Assembly (NCBI GenBank): GCA_009617715.1
Contig: VTFK01000066.1
Coordinates: 496,001 to 560,000 of the forward strand
DNA from: Plectrocnemia conspersa
Taxonomy: Eukaryota > Arthropoda > Insecta > Trichoptera > Polycentropodidae
Direction of reading: 5' to 3'
Length of the DNA stretch: 64,000 nt
The notes beneath the pieces are model-generated. The model saw only the letters and a list, made by a program, of their open reading frames with translations, was not told where the DNA came from and ran no database searches. The first letter of the stretch is position 1, and every line of letters begins with the position of its first letter. Made by a program: the position numbers and the translations under genes. Below are positions 12,205-23,629 of this stretch, in pieces.

Positions 12205-12633
12205 GTAAGTGTTTTATAAATATTATATAGCTAAAAACTTCTTGCAACTGACAAATAACACATCTATTTTATTATACAACCCTTAAAAAGCAAGATTTTT
12301 TAATTTAATGTGATAAGTTTTACTAACGTTTCTCAGACAATGATTTAAAAATAGATTTTCGAGGCAATATATTTTGACACATATAATATATTATATAATA
12401 TAATTTTCTAAAACAAACCCTAAAGTTTACCTCTCTTGAAACTCAGAAATATTTTGTAAAAAGTGCTTAAATAAGTAATTCTCCTGAACAACTTACAATT
12501 CAACTTAAGATATTTTAAATCGATTAAAGATTGAATATTTTAGGTTTATTTAATATTGAGAATATTTTGACTTTTAAATATACATTTGCATGCTAATTTT
12601 AGAGCTTTTGATTAAATAAAATTTCAGTTTGTG

Positions 12634-12715
12634 TTAACCCCTTCTACGCAATGCACATCATATCCATATATCATCACCAGTGCGAAACCGATTATCGTTC
12701 TATAGTCAGTAACTT
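12634..12715 (+). mobile_element. piggyBac-type terminal fragment
   Basis: TTAA (12634-12637) is followed by CCCCTTCTACGCAATGCA, which closely matches the left end of the MITE at 13663 (CCCATTCCACGCTATGCA). The similarity continues through CCAGTGCGAA (CCAGCGCGAA in the MITE) to about 12710. No matching right end is present; LINE-derived sequence follows directly, so this copy was probably truncated or interrupted. Confidence 0.65.
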
Positions 12716-12719
12716 TTGC

Positions 12720-13640
12720 GCCCTTTGAAGGCAATGTCAAAATCCCTTGATTATAAAACCCAGGTCAATATATTTTTTACCGACTTTCAAAAAGCATTCG
12801 ACAGAGTTTGTCATGAGTCTTTGGAAGGCAAGCATCTTCGCTTACTTGAATGGTCTTGTTAGCTTTTTTTAGACTTTTTCAAGTCTCCTTTGACAGTTAA
12901 TATTTCGCTGCTTCTGGAGTACCGCAGAGATCCAATCTGGGTCCTCTGTTTTTTTACTTTTTATTAACGACATACATGCGGCAATTATTGACTTTAAATA
13001 TATGACCTATAAGTGTTTTAGAGTATTCGCGCCAATACATATTCTCTCTCTTTACATAAATACATAAAAATGCTGTGGAGGTAGTAAAATAACAAGCGAC
13101 AACCTTTCAGCATTACATTATTACGTTTTTCGGATACCTATTGCCCAGAGAATTTTTCTTACAGTTCAGGCAAATGTATTTTTAGCAGAAATACTTCTGT
13201 CAGTGATTTGAGATTGACGTTTGAGCAGATATGGATTTTTTTATGCACAAGTTTGCTATAAGGCGTCGAAGAAACTCGGTTTTGTTATGCGGAGCGCGTG
13301 TCACTTTATTATTTTTTTGCTGATTTTCGTTTTGTACAATACGCTATTTCGTTGCGTCCTCACTTATGACTCAATTGTCTGAAATCCAAGTGAAACAAAG
13401 TATTTTAAAATAAATCAAATAAAATGTAGTCTCTTATTCTTACCCGTTACCATTAATGCCCATAATGACTCATAAAGAAATTTATCAAGTCATATTGGTC
13501 ATATTTTTATTATATTTTTTTGTAGATTTTACTGATTTCTAGGCTTAAAAGTCATTTGTCAAATTAAATTGCCTAGTTTTATTAGCACATAATTACCCCG
13601 TTGTAACGTTTGCTTGTCAGGTTACAATGTAAGATTTAAA
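12720..13640 (+). mobile_element. Decayed jockey/CR1-like LINE fragment
   Basis: Reverse-transcriptase pieces survive in shifting frames: TDFQKAFDRVCHES near 12780-12825 (catalytic motif A), GVPQRSNLGPL near 12917-12950 (motif B), YKASKKLGFVMRSACHF near 13256-13311, and LYNTLFRCVLTYDSIV near 13333-13380. They align with the better preserved LINE at 48.6-50.0 kb, where the same places read TDFEKAFDKVNH, GVSQGSNLGPLL, MLGFILRNARYF and LYDTLVRSILETSSII. The copy ends in the family's 3' hairpin (13601-13627). Many stops and frameshifts make it inactive. It lies between the signal-peptide exon and its damaged duplicate. Confidence 0.75.
13601..13627 (+). repeat. LINE 3'-terminal hairpin, copy 1
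   Basis: Arms TTGTAAC (13601-13607) and GTTACAA (13621-13627) pair perfectly around GTTTGCTTGTCAG. The loop keeps TTGTCAGG of the family but lacks the CATTGGG part found in the other three copies. Confidence 0.75.
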
Positions 13641-13658
13641 AAAACATTGCAATATGCG

Positions 13659-14207
13659 TTAACCCATTCCACGCTATGCACCACATATGAGTCATGTTAC
13701 CAGCGCGAAGCACATCATACGATGGGCTCAATAATCCGGTTTTTTAGCAAAAATAAAGGTAAATAGTTGTTTATATGAGCTTTAAAAATGAGTGAGTCAT
13801 TAGTAAAATATTTTATTTTTATCATATTATACAATAATTTGAGGTAGATCAATGAAAAATTTAGATGTAAAATATAGCATTTATTTTATTAATTCAAATT
13901 AAGCGCGAGAAAATTTAGCATCACTTACAAATGTATATAACTGCCACCGTTAAATTGTATATTATATATTTTTTAATAATATAAATATATATTGTATATT
14001 ATCTCAGTTGAACAACAAGCCTGATCCATTATGTTGTTTCATTACAGCAAAAAAAAAATATATAACGATTTGTTTTAAAAACAATATTATATATTGTATA
14101 TAACAGTTTTTAAAGGCACAGCAATTTAGTAGTTATGAAAAACCTTGATACAGTTGCTGCGTTACGCGACTGTTCATAGAAATGTAATGCGGCATGAAAT
14201 GGGTTAA
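13659..14207. mobile_element. piggyBac-type MITE, 541 bp, with TTAA duplication
   Basis: TTAA at 13659-13662 and 14204-14207 flank an element that starts CCCATTCCACGCTATGCA and ends, read inward on the other strand, CCCATTTCATGCCGCA. The exact TTAA on both sides and CCC termini fit piggyBac transposition. The interior is AT-rich and noncoding, so it depended on a transposase elsewhere. It is a close relative of the solo left end at 12634. Confidence 0.75.
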
Positions 14208-14274
14208 TAAGAGCATCAAAGCAAAATCTGGTACTCACTCCTTAATTTTAAAAGTCAAGAGAATTTTTGCTGCA

Positions 14275-14412
14275 GCATTGGTTTATGTACACGTTCACCC
14301 ATAAATTGTATGTGTGTCAGTGAATAATAAAACAATGAGGATGCTGTCTCAGAAAACTCTTGTCTAAGGCCACCAGCTCCTGCTGGCTATGTTGCAGTTG
14401 TGCGGTAAGTGC
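14275..14412 (+). pseudogene. Damaged duplicate of the signal-peptide exon
   Basis: From ACACGTTCACC onward this matches 12075-12212. The start codon (14335) and donor GTAAGT (14405) each lie exactly 2,200 bases after their counterparts. The copy reads MRMLSQKTLV, then a TAA stop at codon 11, then GHQLLLAMLQLC in the same frame up to the donor. The stop removes the signal peptide's link to its start; an in-frame ATG at 14389 could only make a very short leader. TTGCTGCAG just upstream could serve as an acceptor. This is a duplicated exon that has lost coding function in this form. Confidence 0.8.
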
Positions 14413-14419
14413 TTTCTAA

Positions 14420-15590
14420 AAAAGCATACATTATGGAACCGTGCATACCATGCATTATATAAATATTACATTGGAGCACGGTGTATCGCATGGTTTTTTG
14501 GTAGTGCTCCGTTGAGACAAAGTTTGCTAGTACTTGGGGGGAAAAGCTCTCTTGGAGCCACTGTAGGGTGTTTTCGGCGCTCTAATGTTGCGCTATTAAT
14601 ATAGTAATAAGTACATAGAGTTAAACTTGGATGAGAATATATGGGTTTTCTTAATCCCTTTGAATTACCTTTATATTTAGAAGCGCAATACAATATATGT
14701 TCTAATATTCTATTTGATTATATTATATATCAGAAGCCGGAACAATGTGTATTTTATTTAATAATAATCATTATTTTTCCTTAAAATTAAGCATTTTTTA
14801 TGAGTTGAAAACAAGTTGAAAATCTGTAAAAACTTTTTATTTAATAAAGAAATGTGCAGTGTAATGATGGTTAAAAAAATCGCACTGGGGAGAAAGTCTT
14901 CAAAATGAAGACGTCGTAAGACGTCTTTCTTTAGTTAATAATATCCAACTAGAGGGAAAATAAAAATCACGCACAACTTGAATAAATGCTTAGTGTTTCA
15001 AGAACTTTTAAACAAGCTATGAAAAGCAAAAAAGCTTAAAAATAAGTGCCTTACAAAGCGCATAGAAACAAAACAGGAATTAGATCGATTTTTGTATGTA
15101 AAAAAATATTTTTAATATAATGTTTGATTTTTTTTTTGAGACAGATTTTCTAAGGCAGAGATACAAATTATTAATTTTTAAATTCCCGCTGTTTTATAAT
15201 AGGATTACCTAAATTAATTTATGATTTATGGTGATTCCGGTACAACTACGGTTATTGTAGTAAAAAATCGTAAAATCATACATATATATTGTTGTATATT
15301 TATAAACAGTATGTATTTACTTGATTCACGATATTTTTAATAATAAAAAAAAATGTTTTTATATTGTGTAAATTAAATTATTAAAAATTTTTTTTCTTTT
15401 TTAATTTTTATTGTAGCATTTTGTTTACCGGATTTTAAATTTGTTTTAGAGCTTACCACCCGGGTTTTTTTTTGCCGAACTTTGCTTGGCAATTTCGCAG
15501 AATTATGGCAAACAGTTATAGTTTATGTATCAAAGGTATGCAGTATATTTAGTATCTTCTGAGCTATCGACCGAAACGTATCGCGAATAT
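14420..15590. other. Noncoding stretch, mostly AT-rich
   Basis: A short mixed block (14430-14600) carries overlapping 71- and 75-codon frames on opposite strands with no family resemblance, and an imperfect inverted repeat around CCGTGCATACCATG and GCACGGTGTATCGCATGG. The rest is AT-rich with no gene seen. Confidence 0.4.
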
Positions 15591-15599
15591 TGCTCTTCT

Positions 15600-16990
15600 C
15601 TTATTTATCTTTTGTGATTATGAAATATTTTCGATCACCCTAAAACGGAAACGGAACAATTTGAAGATGCGTTATCTAACGTCTCCAGTGATTGTAAATA
15701 TAGTGATATGTGCAAAAGTGATTCTAATTCAAGTGAACGTGAACATAAATTACGTATGATGAATCTATTTGCATTCAGTGATGGTGAGTGTGATAGTGAA
15801 TTTAATTCAACAAGCTATAATCAAGATTTCAAAGGTATTCCAGGAGAACCAATTTTTCCCATTGACGAAGCTGCCAATTTATTTATTGGCGATGATTTGT
15901 TCGAAATGATAGTTTCAGAAACAAATTAATATCATTGGCAAACATCTCATAAATACAAAAATATAGAAATAAAACTGCACAATGGAACGATGTGACAGTA
16001 AGTGAACTAAAAAAATGGTTTAGTTTACTTATTAAATGGGTATAGTTCATAAGTTAAACAATCCCCATAATTCGGAAAACAATATAGATTAAGACTAATT
16101 TTAACTTTTATTCATTTTGATAAAAAAAATGCAACAATTTGGAAAAGTACAGATAGGTTGGCGAAAATGAAACCAATTATTGATTATTTTAGAGGCAAAT
16201 TCAATAATGTTTAAAAGTCAAAGCAAAATCTTTTCCTAGATGAAAGAATGATTCCATGCTAAGATATACTTATTTTTCGGATATTCAGTCCTCAATCAAA
16301 TATGGAATATTGAATAGAAAGGCTTGCGATTTAGATACCGGTAATATTTGTAATTTAAAATTATACACCAGAAATACAAGAAGATGGAACAATCCGGAAA
16401 AATGGCGGTCTGCCAGAATCGTAAAAATCGTAAAAACATGGCAGAAGAGTTAAAATACTTATCCAAATTTGGAAGACAAATAAGAAACGAGATTTCAGAA
16501 TGATGTCTACTTTTCACAACAGCCAGATGATAAGACACGGGAAAAAAAACAGAACGACCACCTTACAAGACTCAATGTATGACTGTAAAATACTATTTCG
16601 AAAAACAATGAAATAAACAAAAAATGTTTTTTTTTTCATTTGTTTCAATGCGCATTGTTTTATTTGTTCAGTTTCTTAAAAATTTTAATCGTAACATCAA
16701 AATTAAATTCAAAGATTTTCTTTTGAGTAAGGCTAAAGGATGGATGCAGAAATCAGTGGAAACAATTGATTCTGAAGACATTTCGGAAGGTTTCTATCAC
16801 ATCTTGCCGTGCCCGTGCTATCGATCCACTAGAAAGGCTTTCGGATAAGCTAAAAAACCATCATTCAAGTAAAATAAAAAGTGAATTGTGAAAAGAAAGT
16901 GTCGTGTTGGTTCTGCACATGGTATACATTTGCAGAAGTTGTATCAAAAAATGTGAATAATGTGAATAAAAAAATAAATATAAATAGTGA
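15600..16990 (+). pseudogene. Decayed piggyBac transposase, copy I
   Basis: Fragments appear in the right family order across frames. An acidic, serine-rich N-terminus (15708-15929) leads into a weak match to the domain start. WNDVTVSELKKWFSLLI lies near 15984. RLAKMKPIIDYFRGKF then KQNLFLDERMIP lie at about 16155-16260; the Asp of LDERMIP corresponds to the first residue of the catalytic Asp triad. SSIKYGILNRKACDLDTGN follows near 16300, then MMSTFHNSQM near 16502. KRKCRVGSAHGIHLQ near 16890 corresponds to the C-terminal cysteine-rich tail. Frameshifts and stops interrupt it repeatedly, and I could not place its terminal repeats. It is an inactive remnant of an autonomous element. Confidence 0.8.
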
Positions 16991-17074
16991 TACAGTGTGG
17001 TGTATAAGTGTAGTGCTAAAATAAATGTGTCTGTGCCAGTTGTAAGCTGAAAAAGGACGTCGAAAAATTTGGTG

Positions 17075-17925
17075 AGTGCAAATTATATTATAATATTAAC
17101 GGATATATTTTATAAATCATTTATATAAAAATTTATAAAAGCATTATATATTTAACAAAATATCAAATTATAAATAACTGGTTTGTTGCCATTGCAACCA
17201 TATTCAATTTACACAACATATTAGGAATAAAAAATACATATTTATTCGTAAATTATTTTATTCCTCAGAGATTCTTTTAAATGCAATACTATTTTTTTTT
17301 CAATTATTTTACAATATACTGCGGCAAAAATTTATCAGTAATGTAACTTTTTTCCCCCTAGTTTCTTAATTTGTGAATCATTGCGGTTTTCCAAATGGTG
17401 AGGAAATTTCAAAATAACAAGCACCCAGTAAAAATGTTCGTAAGTTAACAAATGATATTTTATGAAAATTCTTTGGTTACTGTGTTATCTAAATTATCTA
17501 CATATACCGTAACGATTTTACTTTTTTAATTTTGTATTATCATACAGAATTTTAGCTTAAAAAACTTTGTTAAATAATGTACTATTAACCGTGATGTTTT
17601 GATTTTTTTTGCTTTGGTTTTATGTTTACCAAACAAATTGACCCTAAAATTTATTTCTATTCAAGAAGTGTAACATAAAATATTATTTTTATATTAAATA
17701 AATAATTATGGTTTATATATTTCATAAAAAATTCTCGTCTCATTGAACTCTTTTCACAAAAATTTGTAGTAAAATATAATTTATTTTTTATTTGATAGTA
17801 CGTATAAATAGTATACTACCGTTGATTATCATATAAAGGCACACTTGAAGGTATTTCTGTGGTTTTTTTTATAAAACAAAATGCATGTCGCAGGACTCCA
17901 CTAAAAAATGTTTTTTCAAGACTCG
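17075..17925. other. AT-rich noncoding stretch
   Basis: No gene or clear repeat seen. Confidence 0.5.
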
Positions 17926-17929
17926 TATA

Positions 17930-19330
17930 CGAGTCCTCGGGCATTACGCTGCGATTTTAAAATAAGATGGCGAGACAAACTTGTAAGCTCTGTTTCAAAA
18001 AAAATGTTTAAATCTACGGCAGTTATTATATGCTCACAAATCAGTATATCCCGTATTATTGACGTTGAAAATAGCCCCTAATATAAAACTTAAGTTTAAA
18101 ATCATACAATGTTTATGTAAAGGAAAAATTTGTACAAAAAGTTACAAGTCAATATGTATAAAACTACGGCTATTAGCAAGTCCTTAAAAACCGTTAAATC
18201 TTATGTAAAATATGTAGACTTTTTTTCGATTGGCTTTATAATATATCTTTATTGTTTTTCTACGCCTTTTTTACCGGCGTTATTAATTCTTAGAACATTA
18301 TAATATTCGCCATTTTAAAGCATTATACTAGACCAGGTTAGCTGCAATATATTACTTTTTTTAATTTTATAATTTTTTTTATTTTACGACAAATAGTAGA
18401 ATTAAATAATAATACACTAATATACCCAACCTAAGTTAAAACATTAGTTTAAAATTATGAAATAGATACATATTTATCACTTTTTATGTCTTGCTTTTGT
18501 ATGAGAAAAAAATATTAAAAACCCCTTTGTGAATTAGTAAAAAAGTCATATATCAATACGATTAATACTGTGGCTAATATAAAGCACTTAAAAATGGTTA
18601 AATACCATATAAAAAATATATACAAACATTTTTTTTAATTTATAGAATAAAACGCATTTTGAAACCTAACTGTATTTTGCGGCTTACTGATTCTTAAAAT
18701 GTTTAAGCATTCGCTATTTGGAGACAAGATAGCAGATTAGGTCGGCTGAAAACTGTTACTTTTTTATACTTTTATTATTTTTTTTATTTCACATATAGTT
18801 CTTACTACAAATAGTCAAGTCAAAAAATAATATTATAAAATAATAACCTAAATTATGAACTTAATTCATAAAAATTGTTTAAAATTATAAACTAGATAAT
18901 TATTACTTTTTATGTTTTGTTTTTGTGAAAAACTCTTTTGTGACTTTTTAAAAGAATGTTATTGTCAATATGATTAAAACAACGGCTAATATCGAGTCTT
19001 TAAAAACCGTTTATCTCACATTAAAAAGCTGTAGAATAATAAAAATATAATTTTTATATTACTACACTTTTTGTGTATTAATTTTTTACGTTTTTTAGGA
19101 TTATATATTGATAATATTTTTATTGCAAAGCCGCCATTTTAAAACTCGATGGTAGATCAGGTATGCTAACAAACTTAGCCAATATATTTAGGAGATTTAT
19201 ATTTTTTAAAAGTTATATATCGATATAATCCAAACTACAGGAGTTATCGTGTCGTCAAAAACTGTTAATTACTGTCTAATTAAATTTAATAATATATATT
19301 ATAATAGCTTTATTTTACAGTTTTTTATTG
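17930..19330 (-). repeat. Degenerate satellite-like array 1 (minus orientation)
   Basis: Two short boxes recur, each here in reverse complement. Box A appears as CTACGGCAGTTATTAT (about 18013) and similar around 18168, 18573, 18990 and 19240. Box B, whose forward form is CTCGACTAAGTTCGTTAG plus a CAAAATGGCGGCTA tail, appears as CGCCATTTTAAA (18310, 19130) followed by GATCAGG and AACAAACTTAGCC. Spacing varies by a few hundred bases and copies are strongly diverged. There is no coding potential. Arrays 2 and 3 carry the same boxes in the forward direction. Confidence 0.6.
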
Positions 19331-19479
19331 AAACAGATTAAAAATTATATTTTATTTATCTTGTTATTAAAAAACATTTTAATACTTTACTTTATTATAT
19401 ACAATATTTTTAGTCTTTGGTCTTTACGTATTATAGTAACACGTGATCGGTCGTTTAGCTAAACTTTTAGCTTAAAATT

Positions 19480-19640
19480 TAAAGTTAAAAATAACACATT
19501 AACTTAGAAATGGTAGCCAAATTTACACGTGCAAATTTCACGTCACTACAGTTCACCATTTCATAGAAGTTTTTGTGACAGACAGACAAACAGCCATACA
19601 CAATTATTCTCTGTTTTATAGTATAGGTATATTTTATTAC
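19480..19640. repeat. Possible transposon 3' end with GACAGACAGACA motif
   Basis: TTTTTGTGACAGACAGACA then AACAGCCATACACAATTAT and TTTTATAGTATAGG resemble the 3' ends of many insect non-LTR elements and SINEs, which often carry GACA repeats before a TATAGTATAG end. No coding region precedes it, so class and borders are unknown. Confidence 0.3.
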
Positions 19641-19644
19641 AGTG

Positions 19645-21350
19645 ATAGAAATTTAATATAGATATTTATATGAATTTCACTTAAAATAAATTTTTCTAAA
19701 TGTTAACTTGCATTATTCAATATGATTACAGATAATTCTTTAAGAAATTAAACAAACTTATTTTTAATAAAAGATATATTTAATTTTTTTTAAATACAAT
19801 TAGGATATTTTTTACTATTTATTGTGTTATTTCATATCCGTAATTAAACAAGCAAATATATATTTTATTCACAAACGTTAACTTCTACAAAATAATATTA
19901 AGCATAGTCCATCCATTACTGATTTAAAAAAATTAAAGGTAAAATAAAAAAAGATTGGAAAAATACGATATTTGCGTTAAAATGATAAAATAAAACTGGC
20001 TGACAATTCTTTATGGATAATATATTTTTATACTAATCTAAAAACTATAAATAATAAGGCTAAAAACGCAGTAAACCCAAGGGAAATTTTGAGCTATGTA
20101 AAAAAATCCCTTGAACTATATAGATTAGATAACATCTTATTAAAAAAAATCGCTTTTAATGGCTTTCACAAGTAATCGTGCTTATCATTTGAGTACTTTC
20201 CCAGCAAAAAAAACAGCAAAAATCTTTATAGTAAAATTATAAAACTTTTAAAAAAATATGTATATTTAAATAATAAGTAAAACTTATATGATTTTAAAGA
20301 TCCAGAAATCTTGATTTAAATATGAATTTCTTATCAGAAAGATACTCAAATAAAAATAACGTAATTTAATCTTAGAAGAGAAAGTGAAACCTTCTCTTTT
20401 AAGCTTAAATTGCATTAAAAAAAATGCGGTTGCAATATTAAAATTACATTTAAAGAGCAATTATTAATAATATAGTAATATAACTTTTATTAGATTTTCG
20501 GATTTATATACATATATTTATTTGATCTATGTCGTATTTGTATAACTTAACCTTTTGCAACCGCTTTAATTCAATCGATTTGTATACAACACCCGCTTTC
20601 ACTTACCTTTTAGAGCCATTAAATAACCGATAAGGCGATTCTCGTAAGTGATTGTGTTGTTTTTTTTCGAATTACGGAAAAAATGATTAAAGCATCGATA
20701 ACGGTAAAATGCAAATACTAAGAATGCATAAAAAATTAGGTATACATATATAATTTTAATTCTAAAGTAAATTTATTTGTGATTTTGATAATATTTATTA
20801 TTTGGCGAATTAACAGTGGACTTTTTCGCCATAAAATATTATAAACTAGAGTTGAATTAGTTAATATTAACATTAATTTGAACTTGGAATATAAATTAAT
20901 ACATCAATACGTAATTGATCGCTGTTTTTGATCCCCGTTATCTAATTAACTGATAAATAATATTTTTACTTCGTAAATATTTATGTGAAACGGAATCGGG
21001 TTAGGTTTCAGTTAGTAAACAATTATTAAAAATAGTTTTGAATATTTTTGTCGAAAAAACAGTTTAGTTTTACATATTTTTATATTTTAAATTTAGGCTT
21101 TTTCCGTTTTTTTTTTATGTTTTAAATACGTTAATATAAATATTAAAAATTACTTTACAAATAAACTATACATGTATTAGCTACAATTTGATAAAAAATA
21201 TAGTGGTTATTTTTTATGGAAAAAGAATCTAAAAAAAATATAATTTAAAATATTTTTGGCTTCAATTAAATTTTTAAGGGATCTCTAATAATTTAATAGA
21301 GAATTAATTTATATTTGTATTTTATGAACGTATTTGCAAATTTAATGAAT
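19645..21350. other. AT-rich noncoding stretch
   Basis: No gene found. A perfect 10-base inverted repeat, GCGGTTGCAA (20426-20435) and TTGCAACCGC (20555-20564), is present; the second arm follows TTAACC and could be a worn piggyBac-type end. Confidence 0.45.
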
Positions 21351-21353
21351 AAA

Positions 21354-21362
21354 TTTATATAT
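21354..21362 (+). promoter_or_regulatory. Possible TATA-like element upstream of the orphan ORF
   Basis: TTATATATGG lies about 220 bases before the proposed ATG, and a GC-richer leader with AGTGTTTTCAAAGTGC follows from 21420. In such AT-rich DNA a TATA-like word is weak evidence alone. Confidence 0.2.
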
Positions 21363-21575
21363 GGACAACATAATGGCTAAATCTGTTACCCCCACTACCA
21401 CTCCCAGTAGCAGATAAGGCCAATGAGTGTCCGAACGCGTCATTTTAACGCGCTCCGTCGTGCCCTTCGGAAGTGTTTTCAAAGTGCTAACAAAAGTGAA
21501 CTCAAAGTGTTATTGTGACAATTGTTAACTGACGCCATATCCAAATATAACAACGTCCCTAAGCAAGATCAACCC

Positions 21576-22076
21576 ATGACACCAGAGCAACAACGAATGC
21601 AATTTGAAATAATGTTGTCGCTAAACGGTATTATGAGGCCGAAATTCGTACGTCATCAACGGCCAAACCAACGTAATCAACCATATCTATCCGACGGGAG
21701 TCGAAATTTTCAGTCATCGTTACTGCAATTTGCAATGCAGCCGGCGATTATTCCAGAAATACGACAATATTTAGCCGATAACTGGGAAGCGATTATCATG
21801 CAACGTGATCAGCATTCAAAAGAAAATAAACAGCAACAACCAGAAGAAGCATCGTCTACAAATCCAGATGAGCCTCAACAGTCAGAAGATGCTGAAGGAT
21901 CATCAGACGAAGAAGATAATGAAGATTCATCTTCAGTGGATGAGGATGATTCTTCATCTACACCGCCGCTTAGAGCGCTTGCAAATGACGAGGAAGTAGT
22001 TCGTTTAAACCTTTGCAAGTTTATTGAGGGTATGGATAACTCTGAAAATTTGTCGTTCAAATACAAATATGTTTAA
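21576..22076 (+). CDS. Orphan single-exon ORF, 166 residues, acidic low-complexity C-terminal half
   Basis: This is the longest open frame in the window outside transposons. The frame is open from 21519, after a TGA at 21516-21518; the first ATG is 21576 (MTPEQQRMQFEIMLSL). Residues 1-80 are Gln-, Pro- and Arg-rich with a short hydrophobic helix-like part (SLLQFAMQPAIIPEIRQYL). Residues 85-130 are a Glu/Asp/Ser/Gln-rich, probably disordered stretch (SSDEEDNEDSSSVDEDD). The last 30 are mixed (EEVVRLNLCKFIEGM). The 5' side has repeated AAGTG words typical of insect leaders, and AATAAA lies at 22213, 137 bases after the stop. No splice site is obvious. I do not recognise the family. It may be an intronless host gene nested in a large intron, a terminal exon, or a domesticated or retrocopied gene. 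Confidence 0.55.
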   Translation: MTPEQQRMQFEIMLSLNGIMRPKFVRHQRPNQRNQPYLSDGSRNFQSSLLQFAMQPAIIPEIRQYLADNWEAIIMQRDQHSKENKQQQPEEASSTNPDEPQQSEDAEGSSDEEDNEDSSSVDEDDSSSTPPLRALANDEEVVRLNLCKFIEGMDNSENLSFKYKYV

Positions 22077-22212
22077 AGTGTGAAAAGATCGACTAAATAG
22101 TGAATATTGTAAAGGTGTTAGTTACTGGTTTTTAAAACTAAATTAGTTTTTTTTATATAATTGAATTATATAACTCATTTTTAGTAAGTTATTAATTGAA
22201 TTTTTATAAAAT

Positions 22213-22218
22213 AATAAA
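22213..22218 (+). terminator. Poly(A) signal of the orphan ORF
   Basis: AATAAA 137 bases after the stop codon, followed by GTGATTGTGT, a G/T-rich segment as expected downstream of a cleavage site. A second AATAAA lies near 22250. Confidence 0.4.
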
Positions 22219-22259
22219 GTGATTGTGTAAAATGTATAGCAAATGTAAAAATAAACTCA

Positions 22260-23625
22260 GTTTTTTATAACACAAAGTCATCTTTTTGGATTTATATGTC
22301 CTTCAAAATATAAAAACGTAGTAAAAAATATTTGTAGTGTAAATAAATCGACTGAATAGTGTAGTTAGACAATATTTTTAATTTTTAAAGTATTCTTTCA
22401 TATATATGTATATAAATATAAAATAAGTTTGCTGGTCTTGACAAAACATAATCAATTAAATAGATACTTCTTACATGTTAAAATTATTAATCATAATTTT
22501 TAACTATTTGTTCAACTAAAATCTAGTTAAATAGTAGAAATTAAAAAAAAATAGGGTTTAATGCAAGAAAAATTAAAAAAACGTAAAAAACTATATTTAA
22601 AATACATAAATAAATTAATTGATTATTTAGTTACAAACTATCTATAATTACGTGCTTTATTTAATAAACACAAAGACTTACCAAAAATAATAAGTTATGC
22701 CTCTAAAGCAATATGTGTTTATGTTTATACCTAAATTTAAGATGTAAGTGTATTATTATAGCTCGTGTATTTTTTAGTGTTCAGAAAATGACAGATTATT
22801 ATAACAAATAAACGTAGATAGAAAATAAATTTTCAGTGCTAGAGCTCAGAATAAAATTGAAAACAATGACAAGCTTACTTAAATACTATATAATATACTT
22901 TATTTTATGCTTATATTATTGTATATCATTAATTTTTTATTGAAATTAAACTAAGAAAAATGTTAAAAAGCATCAGTTCAATATATTAATAGTCATATTA
23001 AAACCAATCTTTTAATTTACTCTTTGATAAACTTGTTTTCTATTTTATTGTTGAATAATTTATTTTTTATTTTTAATAATAATTGTAATTCGATTAACAG
23101 TGTTTACCTTTAAGGCTTAAATATATGTATTATTTACTGTTTTATGCGCTTGAATAAAAAAGCATTTAAATTAATTATTAAATGTTTTCTCTCTTTTTCC
23201 TAACACTATATTAATACATAGACTTAAAAATTTACATTTGCATATATATTTATTTATTTATTAACGGACAATGCATGTTTTATTACAACAGTTAAATTTA
23301 TTGCAGCTTTTTTTAAATTTATTAATAATGATTTAAGCTCGTGTTTTTAGTCAACACTTTTGACCGTTACTTATATTATTGTATTAAAAGAATAAAATTC
23401 ATAAAAAAATAATGAGATTAAATTTAATAAAAATGTTTTAAATATATATGCACAGAAGTAAAAATATATTATGTATAAATTATATAAAAATCTTTTATAA
23501 CGACTACTCAAATTATTCAATCGAAATTTATAAAACATATTTATTTATTCTTACCGAATATAGATGCTAATTATAAATACAGTCACTTCGTACAAAATCT
23601 AACTTTTATTGTAAATAGTGATTCA
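22260..23625. other. AT-rich noncoding stretch
   Basis: No gene or distinctive repeat seen. Confidence 0.5.
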
Positions 23626-23629
23626 GAGC

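Noticed and set aside
14389..14693. Overlapping plus and minus frames of 71 and 75 codons.
   Set aside because: The plus frame starts inside the damaged exon copy and reads through its splice donor. The minus frame has no family features.
20420..20570. Pair of piggyBac-type ends (GCGGTTGCAA...TTAACC...TTGCAACCGC).
   Set aside because: The arms face outward, not inward, and TTAACC is present on one side only.
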